Source: Casuarius casuarius (lineage: Eukaryota > Chordata > Aves > Casuariiformes > Casuariidae). Taken from it: 64,000 nucleotides of DNA. Below, one piece after another: positions 1-34,700 of this stretch. The number at the start of each line of letters is the position of its first letter. Positions within the stretch are counted from its first letter, which is position 1. Below the pieces are notes generated by a model. It did no database searches, was not told the DNA's origin, and worked only from the letters and a program-made list of their open reading frames with translations. The stretch spans positions 441,388-505,387 of the forward strand of contig PTFA01000160.1 in NCBI GenBank assembly GCA_003342895.1, in the 5' to 3' direction. The translations under genes were made by a program, and so were the position numbers.

Positions 1-16
1 ATTCTGTTTTCCAAAG

Positions 17-3000
17 GGTATGTGACCACTATACTAGAAGATGCAAAGATTTATTCAAGCCACGCTAAGAAATCTAGTGTTGATGCAGATGACGTGAGGT
101 TAGCGATCCAGTGTCGGACGGACCAGTCCTTTACATCTCCACCTCCAAGAGACGTAAGTAAAACTGTGGTTATAATTTCAGAGCATGATAACAAAACTGC
201 AGATGGGAGTGTAACCGTGTCTCTTCAGTTCTTGTTAGATATCGCAAGACAGAAAAATCAAACGCCTTTGCCATTGATAAAGCCTTATTCTGGACCCCGA
301 CTTCCACCTGACAGATACTGTTTAACAGCTCCAAACTACAGACTTAAATCGTTACAGAAGAAGGTAAGGGTTCTGGGTAGCGTTGCCTTTGGATTTGACA
401 AGGCACCTAATCTTCACGTTCTTTGTCAGGAACGTTTAAGCAAGTTTTTCACATCTCTGAAGGATTCATGCATGCAAATGCTGAGCTGTGCCCACCAAAA
501 CATCATTTGAGACTAAGTCAGTGGTCTTTGTCTCTCAGAATTTACAAATATTCTTACTGTTAATAATTTCAGATGTGAAGTGTATAAGAAAATGGATCTA
601 TGATTCTTTTTAGCCTTACAGCAAAATTCTTCAAGTTTTATAACAGCTTGTAAAAGGCAAAACTAAGGTTTAGATTTTTAGAGAGTATTTTCTACTACTT
701 ATACCTTAGATGTTTTTGTCTGTTTTAGAAGGAAAAGATTCACTTTGTTTGCTGAAAAATACTGAATCTCTCTGTCCGTGGTATCTTATCTTTATTTCCC
801 CCATATTAAAGAAGAATTTCAACAGATGAGCCTAAGGTTCTATTCCAGATATTGGTATGGGATATGTCTTAGTGCTAGATATAGAGTAGAAGAATAAATA
901 CCGATTTAAAAAGTTCTAGTTATTCTTTCTTGTAAAAATTAATGGCTGTCCTGAATGCTGTCTGGCAGATCAAGTATCTGCTGATCTTTGGCATCATGTC
1001 AAGTCTGTGATCTGCCAAACTGATCTGTGAAAGCTGCCTGGGCAAAGCAGTTCATACCTGCTGTGCTCCAGTTTATGAGATGTTTACAGGGGTCAGCGTC
1101 ATCTTTAAAAAATAAAGTTTGGCTTGATTTGCAGAGTGCAGACCTCTTGGTGATCAAGAGTGCCTGATTATATGTTGCTGGTGCTCCTTATTATCAGATG
1201 GAAAGTCCAGTTTTTAGCTGGTCTTGATGAAGGTCCGTGTGTTCCTCACGGGGTTTTACTTCCGCAAGGTGCCTTGTAGAGTTGTTTACACCACAAAGAG
1301 TTTGAGACCTTCTGTGTTGGAATGCATTGACATAACTAGTTATTGCTGTGAAATAGGCTGTCTGTGGTTTTGTAGGAGGAAGCACTTCTTTTTTTCATGT
1401 TAAGAGTTGTTAATTTCTAACGTGATGGTGAATTAAATATTCTCTCTTGACAGGTCTCTTCCTCTGCAGGAAGAATAACAGTCCCTCGCTTGAGTGTTGG
1501 TGCTGTAAGCAGCAGACCTAGCACACCTACTTTAGGTAAGAAACAGCTCAGTTGTGGTTTCCCATGCTGATTTTGTGAAGGAAAAAATTTTGAGGCATAT
1601 TTTAAAACCTTCTTCAACCATTAAACCGTCTTCAATCATTTAAGAAATGTTGGGTGCCATCTGAATGTAATGTCATTGTTAACACTTAACATCTCAACTA
1701 AAAAAAAAAAAAAAAGGCAATTTCAAACCTTATTTTAACTTGGATATGTTTTTATGTTACTGGCCTTCTGTATTTTTATTCCTGTATTTCTTTTAACCTC
1801 TATATGCAAAGAGGCCATTCAGGAAGCAGAAATAAGTTTGATTTTTTTTTCATCAGTGTAAATGATATACTGAACTGTTAATAGCACTAAACAAAATCTG
1901 TTTTTCTAAAAGGTTCACAAAATTTGGTCTGAGCATTTACATTTACATTTGTGAGTGTGCATGTGTGTGTTGCTAGCCTAGGATTTCGTTAGTCATGGGT
2001 AAATGTGCAGTTGCACCTGAAAATCTGACCAATATCCAGCCAGTATCAATGCATTCCTATGTTTTTCTTATTTCTTTGAAAATAATAGATTCTGTGTTGA
2101 AAGCAAACTTACAAGTGCAAGTTGTTTGTTTTCTTACAATCTTTTGCCTGGGTTGTTCTGAATTGTAGGTACACCTTCAGCACAAACAGTCTCTGTTTCA
2201 GCAAAAGTTGGCACCCCAGTGTCGCTGACTGGTCAGAGGTTCACTGTACAGATCCCGTCTTCTCAGGCAACAGTCAAATCAGGTAAAATGGAAGCTGTGA
2301 AACACCGACTTCTCAGATCAGTGCCACTTTTTTGTTGTTCTTTTTTTTAGCAGAACAGAAATTAGTTAATAATGTGTGAAAATTTTCTCACTTCCTCAGT
2401 TTTTAAATATTGCTGGTCTTTGCAATAGTGGCTAATTGCATTTCCTCACACAAGACAGGCACTCCTGTCTTTGGTCATTCCGGTAGCTTCTAGTTTTAAT
2501 TCATATTTCTAGCACAGTGGTGGTGACCAAAATATCTAGTGTTTCAGACAGCTTTCCCTTACAATTTAACTATCATCTCCATGCTCTGTCTGTCTGTCTC
2601 TGTCTCTCGCCTGTTCCCTTGCCCTGCTAGCTCTCTCCTGCCTTCTGTTCTTCTGCACTACCAGTATCATTCCAGGATTTTCAGCAGTTCAGTTGCTCTA
2701 CACAGAAATCAGTCTTATACCATCCAGTAAAATTTGGTTTTAGATTTAATTTCCTGTTTCTTTAAAGATGTGACAGTCAGCAACAAACAAAAATCTTAAG
2801 TACACTAATGATCTCAAATGCCCTGTCACAGTTAAAGGCCACATATGTGTGTGTGACTTCTCAGTCTGTTATTAACATACTTTTTGTCATCATAGGTTTT
2901 AAAGTTGTTAATGTAAGCAACAATTTGAGGCTGCTTTTGTCTTAATATAGCTGTAAAAGGAGTATTGGTACCTAAAATTGTAAAATGATTATCTATGACA

Positions 3001-3479
3001 TGAAACTGGTGCAAAGATTTATAAACATCGATACTTTTTGTAAAAAGTGACCCCAAAAAAGCTTTAGTAGCTGATGTACTAACAACAGTAATAAAACTCA
3101 AGAGCGAGATGAGGTTTCCATGGGGCTGGTAATGCCTTTGAAGTGTTCCAGAAGAAGAAAAGAATTTTGGCAGGCAGCATTGCTGGCTGAGGGGAGGCTG
3201 TTACATGTTTCACAGGCTTGGAGGGAATACTTTCTTTTTTGTTAGTTTTGAAGTGTGGGAAGATCAGCTGCTGTTTTTCCCTATGTTTAATGACTTCTTT
3301 TTTTCTTTACAGCCACACCAACAACTCCAACAGTTCAGAATGTTCTAATTAATCCTTCATTAATTGGTCCCAAGAACATTCTTATTACTACAAATATGGT
3401 TTCATCACAGAATACATCCAGTGAATCAAATCCCTTGAAAAGGAAGCATGAAGATGATGATGACTATGATACTTTGTGA
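17..3479 (+). CDS. TAF9B: TAF9B, TFIID/SAGA histone-fold subunit, 5'-truncated by window edge
   Basis: Exons read as 17-153, 229-363, 1454-1535, 2169-2282 and 3313-3479, with GT/AG borders and consistent phases; stop TGA at 3477-3479. About 210 codons are visible; roughly the first 40 residues lie upstream. The first visible exon carries the end of the histone fold ([17 protein letters not shown], then [12 protein letters not shown]), followed by the conserved [18 protein letters not shown] block and a Ser/Thr/Pro-rich linker. The C-terminus is [25 protein letters not shown] fits TAF9B better than TAF9, although the middle ([19 protein letters not shown]) looks more like TAF9. TAF9-family proteins pair with TAF6 in TFIID and SAGA-type complexes and act in the nucleus in RNA polymerase II initiation. 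The intron between the first two visible exons is only 75 bp and open in frame. TAF9 itself is the alternative call; the Xq-type neighbours support TAF9B. Confidence 0.9.
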
Positions 3480-4330
3480 TGAGACTGTCTGGTCCCCTTC
3501 CTTTCTGCAGAGATGTGATTCATATTGAGTCTGAGAGGATATTTGCTAAATGTTCTTTGTAAACTACATGATAGCATGTAAATATTCTGTTAATACACAG
3601 GTGGTTATAGAGTGAGAGAAAGGTCATTGCCCTGTGGAGAGACTACAAAGCAACTGATCGTTTTCTGTGGTCTGTAATGTCTTTTAGCCCTCAGTAGGAA
3701 CAGTAAGGAACTTTAGTCACTGGTACACTGGAGCCCGGTCTTTATGTCGCTTCTGTCACCTGTATTTCAAACAGAAGCATTTGTGGCTTTGAAGGCTGGT
3801 GAGTCAGGTGCTTTTGTAGTACTTCACTGTGTCAAGTAAAAATAATTTTTAGAGAGCACTGGGTAGTGTAGAATTGGATATAGATACTTAACTTCAAATA
3901 GAGTAAAAAACAGAGAACAGAGTCCTCAGTGAGGAGGGCAATATCCAGAGAATATTGACCTTTTTTTTCCAAATGCATTTACTGCCTCCAGATTGTATTA
4001 TTTCTGTACTCTGTTTTCCATATGCAGTTACAATAAGCATGGATGTTATGTCTTACAGTAGAAATACAGACAAAAAGTAGAGTGTTTTTTTTTTTTTTTT
4101 TTAAAAACAGAACACTTGCTTAGTTTGACCTGCGTTATTCATAAATTAGTGATTTCTGTTGGCCTTAACACCCACAGCAGTATACACATGACTATGTAAA
4201 GATAGGGGAAGAGGTAAAAGCACAGCTGCAGTTTGTTCTTTGTTTCCAAAGAGTGTACCTGTATCAGTCATCAGTTCACTAAGCTTATATTTATATGTGC
4301 ATTTAATAAAAAAATCATGGTGCACAGGAG
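3480..4330 (+). other. TAF9B: TAF9B 3' UTR with poly(A) signal
   Basis: Non-coding sequence after the TAF9B stop. An AATAAA hexamer lies at 4305-4310, followed by A-rich sequence, and is the best candidate 3' end. A poly-T run of about 16 sits near 4087-4102. The actual cleavage site is inferred, not observed. Confidence 0.55.
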
Positions 4331-6138
4331 GATCCAACTAAGGGGAAAGGGGAAAGTACCATTTTTCAAGAGCAAGGTGCTTTTGAAAGCTTTTGTTTGT
4401 ATTTTGGTCTGTATTAAGAGCCCAAGAATTCGATAGCAAAACCCTGAAGAACAACTTTAACATGTTTTTATATATTAAAAAAAACAAACAAGTGGTGTGG
4501 TTTTTAAAACTGCTCTTTGTAAACATTTTGCCTTGTACTGCTTTCCTCACTGCCTCTTTTCTCATGCTCAGCTTGAGCTAAGTTGGGCTGGGGGATCTGC
4601 TGCATGAATTTAGGTGCAACTGATAACCTAAAACTCCTCTTTCCTACTGTCCTACTGACAGACCCCCCCCCCCCACCTGCCCCCACTTCACCACAACAAA
4701 CACAGCCTCTGCCAGCTGCAGGCAACTGGGGCCCTGAGAGAGTCAAAACAAACCACAATCCTGAGCAGCTGTTCTCCAGCAAGGCCTTCCGCAAAGGCAC
4801 TGGAGCCAGGAAAGACAGCTCCCGGCCTCTGCCCACATGGCTGTTCCCAGACCAGTGGCCACCCACGCCTCAGGCAGGAAGAGCAAAGCTGCTCTCAGCC
4901 CACAAGCCATGTCAGTGGATTTCCTTTTAAATACTTACTGGTACAAGTAAGACAGGTTTACTCAAACCACAGAGCTTTCTTACCTTGCTTTTTCCCTCCA
5001 CACTGATTTGTTTCCTTTGTGCTGTCGCTTCACTCCCCACATAGAACCTGTGCTAGGATTATTTTATAAATCCCTGCATGCAGGATAGGAAGGAGAGTTG
5101 CAGGTAGTGTTCACAACTTACAAGCTTGATTAATTGGCTTTAAAACAAGCATCTTTTTACTTTCAAAAAACAAAAAGTCTGATAGTTAAAGATGACTGAA
5201 TCTAGCAAAGCAGCTACCTACCAGCTCTTATTTGAGCTGACTGCATGCAGGATTGCCCCAGCTACCAGTGTCCTACAGAGGTCATAGCACATAGTACCTG
5301 TGAAAGCGCTTCCAGTTACAGCACTACCGCTGCTCGTGCTATGTGCACACAAGAGCACACACAGAGCCTTGCTCTGCTATAGTTACTGGAGAATTTACTC
5401 ATGGAAGGAATATTTCAACACAGGAGAACTGTTAAATCCTCATAAAGGAACAACTTCCCCTTCACTGTGCATTACATGCTAATGTCAAGGGAGTTGTTGC
5501 TCATTCACATTGACCATGGCAATACTAACTTTATGCAGGAGAAAACATCCAGTTATCCTTTGATGTTTAATAAAGGCCTGTCTGAACCGTGAAGGTGTAG
5601 ACGAGCCTGTGCTACTTGCACCGAACCAGAAGGCACAGCGCCATGGTTAGCATGGCACCAAGCCCCAGAAGATAAAAGGCAGAGGGCTCTTTAAGCTCAG
5701 GGCAGGTGCAGTGCAAACACAGACACAAGACTTGGAGCATGGCAGAACAAACTTGTACCTGTGTGCAAGTCATCCTGTAGATGGTGGTTATTGCCCTTAC
5801 TTACCAACACAGAAAAACCCCTTAATTTAAAACATATTAAGACAAGCAGTATCACTTCTTCCTGTAGCTCAAAATCAGGACTTCAGGAAATGCATCAGGA
5901 TTACCCTTTTGGGCTTCCTACTTTGGGTAAAGGAGAGCACAACTAGATCTAGAGAGAGTCCTCACAGTTAGCAATGCAACAGCTGTAATAGTTTTGAAGT
6001 AGATTTTAAATAATGATGCTAATTGCAGAGGTCCCAGAGTGGATGCAATGAACCACACAGACAATGAAGAAAAACAAAAAACAAAAACAAACAAAAACCA
6101 CCCCCACACAACAAGCCTCCAGTTTTTTTAGTAGTTCC
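4331..6138. other. Intergenic spacer between convergent TAF9B and KIF4A
   Basis: No exon, RNA gene or recognisable repeat was found here. Short open frames, including a proline-rich one near 4583-4930 over a C-run, show no codon or family signal. The stretch separates the inferred poly(A) signals of two convergent genes. Confidence 0.5.
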
Positions 6139-6144
6139 TTTATT
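6139..6144 (-). terminator. KIF4A: KIF4A poly(A) signal (AATAAA on minus strand)
   Basis: The plus strand reads TTTATT, giving AATAAA on the minus strand about 630 bp beyond the KIF4A stop codon. Sequence from 6145 to 6774 is therefore the inferred 3' UTR, with no other feature seen in it. Confidence 0.55.
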
Positions 6145-6774
6145 AAAGCTACAAAAACAAGTTAAAATTACTACAATATTCACATATGGCTAGCTAGTTT
6201 CTAACTTCATTGAACAAGGATCAGTGCCCAAAGAGGTACAGAAAACACTGACCATTTCATAGCTGCTAGCTAGTTTAAGACTAAAGACAGTGTCTCATTA
6301 AGATCAAGCACCATCAGATCTCCTGTGGTAGCTTGGAACAGTTCCTCATTCTGCACTGGAAGAGACAGTGCCCAGATTGCCAGTGCAAATCCAAAGTTTT
6401 TTTCAAGATCACGGATTAAAATCGTACACCCAGCGTGTTCACAGTTCAGGATGAGGAAGGCAACTGGAATGAGCAAACTGGATAAAGCAATTCCACTCAC
6501 TACAGAAATTCCAAAGAGGAAAGCTTTTCTCACCATCGTTCTGGTACAAGACATCCACCCAAGTCTCACCCACACAAATATTTAGAAAGAATTGGACACA
6601 ATCTAGGAAGAACTAGTGTTTGATTCCCTTGCTGATGCCAGCAGCTGTCAGGCAAACCAGTCACCAGGCTTATTCTGCAGCAAGAGATCTCAACACCTTT
6701 TTGAGAGTCACCAGCATCTGTGGCATTCAAGAAGTGCAGCACAACCCACTTGTGGGGCATCTTACAGAGGTCCC

Positions 6775-30602
<23,828 letters not shown>

Positions 30603-30605
<3 letters not shown>

Positions 30606-30940
30606 TTTCAGCTGCGTGGGCTGCCCTGAGGACGAGCAGAGAGGGATGAGGCTCTCCGGGAGTAGCGCCTGCCGCTGCCCTCACGGTATTAGCAGGGTCA
30701 CCTCAGTGTTGGGCCACGCGAGGCCTAGTGCTGAGGCGCGGGAGCCCCCGTTACGGCCCCGGAGCCTCCCGGCCGGGAGGCTCCGGGGCCGTAACGGGGC
30801 TCCCGCGCCAGGCCCAGGCTCCCCTAAGCGATCCCCAGCCCCCCACGCAGCGCGGCCGGGCCCGCAGCCGCTTCCCGGCGCCATCCCGCACCCACCTACC
30901 TCTGCCGGCCGTTGGGATGGCGGCTCTGTAACGGCCAACA
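30603..30940 (-). other. KIF4A: KIF4A 5' UTR: non-coding exon 1, intron 1 and start of exon 2
   Basis: A donor at 30899-30895 (exon edge ...GGCAGAG then GTAGGTGGG) ends an inferred non-coding exon covering about 30900-30940. The acceptor before GGCAGCCC sets exon 2 at 30625, with the ATG at 30605. The intron contains a near-perfect inverted repeat. The transcription start is inferred from the CHR element just upstream. Confidence 0.6.
30735..30809. repeat. Near-perfect spacerless inverted repeat, arms 38 and 37 nt
   Basis: The left arm 30735-30772 and right arm 30773-30809 are reverse complements except for one extra C in the left arm. There is no loop beyond the central CCGG. It is very GC-rich and lies in KIF4A intron 1 next to the bidirectional promoter. 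It could form a cruciform or a very stable RNA hairpin, or be an assembly fold-back. Confidence 0.95.
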
Positions 30941-31073
30941 TTCAAATCGGCGGCGGCGCGGCTCGGCGGCCAATGGCGGAGCGCCACGTCACGGCGCGCG
31001 CGGGGCGGGGCGGGGCAGGGCGGGAGGCGCGCGCGGCGTGACGCAGCGCGGCCGCTGAGGCGGGCGCGGCAGC
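30941..31073. promoter_or_regulatory. Bidirectional KIF4A/PDZD11 promoter with CCAAT and CHR elements
   Basis: The two genes start head-to-head. On the KIF4A strand, an ATTGG (reverse CCAAT) at 30974-30970 is followed about 24 bp later by TTTGAA at 30946-30941. This is the CCAAT plus CHR layout of G2/M genes controlled by NF-Y and DREAM/MMB, which fits a mitotic kinesin. A CRE-like ACGTCA lies at 30986-30991, and GC boxes (GGGGCGGGG) near 31002-31020 face PDZD11. KIF4A and PDZD11 are also neighbours on human Xq13. Factor binding is inferred. Confidence 0.7.
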
Positions 31074-33615
31074 ATGGAGGCGCGGCTGCCCTACGACGAC
31101 TACCCGGTGGTCTTCCTGCCGCCCTACGAGAGCCCGCCCGCCTGGGTGCCGCCGCACGAGGTGAGCCCGCGCGGGCGGGCGGGGAGCCGGGGGCCGGGGC
31201 CCGCGGGGGAGGCCGCTCACGGCGCCTTGTCTTGCAGCGCGTTTATCACCCCGACTACAACAACGAGCTGACGCAGTTCTTGCCCCGCACCATCGTCCTC
31301 AAGAAGCCCCCCGGGGCGCAGGTGAGCTCCCCCCATCCTCCCCCCCCCCCGGTGCTTTCCTCCCCTTACTGCTTTGGATGGGGCAGGGAGAAGCCGTGCT
31401 GCTGCCCCGCTGTGCTGCAAAGGCAGGGGAGGCTTAGTGGGTTAGGCAGAGAACTGTCATAACTCGTGACATGGATCCCCTCAGGGACAGGGAGGAGCCC
31501 TCGAGGTGGGATGGCCGTAGAGGTCTGCAGGGAGGGACCGTGCTCACAGCTCCCTGCGCGATCACTGCAGCTGTGACACCTCTGCCCCATGTTGGAGGGA
31601 CACATTAGTGATGGGGAGGGTGCTGGGCCAAGGAGGTGGTCACACTTCACTGCTGACCTGGTTTCTCGCACAGCTGGGTTTCAACATCCGTGGAGGAAAG
31701 GCCTCGCAGCTGGGGATCTTCATCTCTAAGGTGTGTCTCTGCTTCTGCTGCTCCCTCCCCGTGTTCTCTTTGTTCCCTTGTGTGTTGCCGAGCCGGCTGG
31801 GTGTCTGGAGACTGACCTGCCTCTTGCACTCACAGCCATAAACTGCCACTTGCCAAACAGCAACCACAATCCCACACCCATTCCTTACCTGTCCCCAACC
31901 CTGACTTGCTACACTGCAGTCCTCACGCTCTCCATCCCCTCCAAGTCCCACGTAAGCGCACTGGATGCAGGCGCTGTGGAGAGGCTCTGTGGGGCTGGGC
32001 CGTGTGCTGGGGGGAGCCCCAGCGCTGCCCGCGCAGAGGGTCAGCACTGCTGTGTCTGCTCCTGCGTTCTCAGGTGATCCCCGACTCGGATGCACACAGA
32101 GCTGGGCTGCAGGAAGGAGACCAGGTGCTCTCAGTGAACGACGTGGATTTCCAGGACATTGAGCACAGCAAGGTGAGCGCTCCTGCTCTCCAGCTGCTGG
32201 GGCAGGGACACAGCTCGGCCTGGGCTCCAGCACGCTCCCACCTCCTGAGCAGGAGGACAAGGGCAACGTGTGTGCTTGCCTTCTCCTTCAGGCCTCTCAG
32301 TCTGCACCAACTCAGTACCTAACTGGCAACCTGTCACTGTTGTCTAACAGGATGAGCGTGAGGCAAGCACCTAGATACCCTCACTGACAACATCAGCAGT
32401 CTTTTCTCTGTAATTCCCCCCCACCTCTTGTGTACAGCAGGCAAAGTAATTCACAATGCAAAGGGCACACATCTAATTTTAAAGAAAATACCCTCACTGA
32501 TGAGGAAGAGCAGAGGAACGTTAACCTGGGGGGGCACATGTCTCAGTGTTCCTCCTGCAACATCTGACATCAGACCCTGTGCAAAACAAGCCGTTGCATT
32601 GCATAGCTGATGCACTGCTCCTACCTCTCCTCCAACCCAGTGTGGTCACCGAGCAACTCTTTCTGCTTTCAGGCTGTGGAGATCCTGAAGACAGCCCGTG
32701 AAATCACCATGCGCGTACGTTACTTCCCCTACAGTAAGTGCCTGCTAGCTTTTGAGTGCAGTGGGCTGGCAGCATTTCTCCTTGGGAAGCAGACTGCCTT
32801 GCATCCCTGCCAATTCCACCTGAACTTAGCTGTTTGGAGTCTAAGGTCATATGAGGTATCAAACTAGCAGCCTGCAGGTCAGAAAGGGGGTTAGATTTTG
32901 ATTTGGGGTTGAGGACAGCTACCAAGTCAAAACAGTAAGGAATGGCTTCAGCTGCCCACATACAAACTTGTAGAGCAGGGCTTAGCAGAGCAATGCTAAA
33001 AGCTAGAATGACTGCTTATGAAGGTATTAATTTTAGAGCTGCAGAAGGAGCTACTTATCCTTAAATAACACAGGAATTAATTTTGTCACTAACAGAACCA
33101 TGCTGATGGTGGACACTGCTTGTATTTTTATCCCTCCCCATGTATGTTCAAATTTTGTTGGGGGTGGGGTGGGGGGAGGGAACAGCCAAATTATTAACTC
33201 CAGGTTTCTGCACCCATGAAGTCTGGCAATAAGCAGGGGAGCAGCAAAAAAAAAATCAGGAAGTCAAGCCAGACAAATATTCTTTGTAAAAATGGAAATT
33301 GACCCTTGAAAGAAAGTGAAAAAAGTAAAAGTATGGAGCAAGGGAAGAGTGACTTTAAAACATAATTTTCTTATAAATGCTTTAAAAGAACTTGAAATGA
33401 CTGGCTGGGATGCTAACATACTATTTTAAAGCCAGCTGCTCTCCAGGAGAGAAACAAGCACTGCATCTGTTTAAGGAGGTGTAAACAGAATTCATGTTTT
33501 CCTGTAACATTTTGGCCGACTTCCCCCACCATTGGTGACCACTTCTGCCCTTTCAGCCTTGCCGTCTCTTTCCCTTGCAGATTATCAGAGACAGAAGGAA
33601 AGAACTGTCCACTAA
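31074..33615 (+). CDS. PDZD11: PDZD11, single-PDZ membrane-scaffold protein, complete (140 aa)
   Basis: Six coding exons: 31074-31160, 31238-31321, 31674-31730, 32074-32172, 32673-32733 and 33581-33615 (stop TAA). The product is 140 aa, the same as human PDZD11. It starts MEARLPYDDYPVVFLPPYE. The PDZ carboxylate-binding loop LGFNIRGG is at the start of exon 3, followed by ASQLGIFISKVIPDSDAHRA and the helix segment DIEHSKAVEILKTAREI. The C-terminus is RQKERTVH. PDZD11 is a cytosolic adaptor for plasma-membrane pumps and transporters (Ca2+- and Cu-ATPases, vitamin transporter SLC5A6) and is recruited to junctions by PLEKHA7. The start codon has a good context (AGCATGG). It is transcribed divergently from KIF4A. 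Confidence 0.97.
33160..33180 (+). other. G-quadruplex motif in the last PDZD11 intron
   Basis: Runs of 5, 4, 6 and 3 G separated by single T, T and A loops, on the sense strand of the transcript. This satisfies the usual G4 pattern with very short loops. Confidence 0.6.
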
Positions 33616-34700
33616 TAAACAGCTGCCTGCTGGGGCCCCTCCGGAGTGGCTGTCCTGCAAAACTGTCTCCACTACCTTTCCTCAACATCCAAGATGACGC
33701 ATCAAGTTTCAGCTGTCACTGGAGGTACAACTGTCCTGTTGGCTGCATGGGCACCAGCTCTGCTTCCTACTTGGAGGGACACTACACAGTCTTAATTATC
33801 TGGAAGATGGATGGAGCTTTAGTCTGCACCCCTTGAATTAGGTCTAGGAACAAGCTCTTGGTCCTGATGTGGAAATGGTACTGGAGGGCAGCATCTTTAG
33901 CGATACCTGTGTTTCTATTCTAGTAGGACTTACTTTCAAAGAGTGCTCTGATGGTTCTGGATCAACCCTTGCTTCTAAGGTGTAAAGCCAAGAATGTCCA
34001 AGTGTGCTCAAGCACAGCATGGCCATAGTTTCCAAGGGATCAGCCAGTTCATTTCCTTTCCGGTGACAAAATCCTTTCCCTCTCCACTGTCCTACCTCTG
34101 CTCTAGACTACTGGGTTTCAAGGAAAAGGAGTAAAATCCAGTCAAACTCAAAGCACATCTCTAGCTGTTCTGCACTGCTCTACCAAGGCATTGTGTTTGT
34201 ACCTCTCTGCTGGTTAGCAGCCCCCACATTACGGGATCAGGATGCTTGGAGCATGTTTCTAAACTCTGCAGTGGACACTTGGCAAGGTTCCTTCTGATGC
34301 ACTGCTTGTGTGTTTAAGGGTTTCACCTGCGGGAGCTGCTTCCTTCACTTGGCACAGCCCTGTCTGGCCCTCTCACACTCAGAACTCCCTGCCACTCTGA
34401 GGGAAATTCCTCCCCTTCCCTGTTCCTTACACACCTTATCTGCTGCTGGGGCAATTCACCTACCTGCTATTAAATTGGTCAGATGGTGGCTGTTCTACAG
34501 AGAAAAGAGAAAGCCTGCTGTGCCCTGTGCGGGGAGAGCACAGATGAAAGAACACACTAGTTACCAGCAAAGCTGGGTGCAAACGCAGCGGGGTACACCA
34601 TCTAGCACATGAGATCAGAACAGCCCTTGCTCTGGCCTTCTATGCACTGTTTTCCATTTGCCTGTAATAACTGAAATAAAACTAGTATAGCAACTGGACT
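33616..34700 (+). other. PDZD11: PDZD11 3' UTR with poly(A) signal
   Basis: About 1.07 kb follows the stop codon, ending at AATAAA (34675-34680). No repeats or other open frames of note are seen. The cleavage site is inferred. Confidence 0.5.

Noticed and set aside
22..510. 162-codon continuous frame in TAF9B
   Set aside because: It spans a 75-bp intron and runs into the next intron. The known family sequence joins PPPRD directly to FLLDIARQ.
4504..4930. Proline-rich open frames on both strands between TAF9B and KIF4A
   Set aside because: They lie over a C-homopolymer with no splice context, no recognisable domain and no codon signal.
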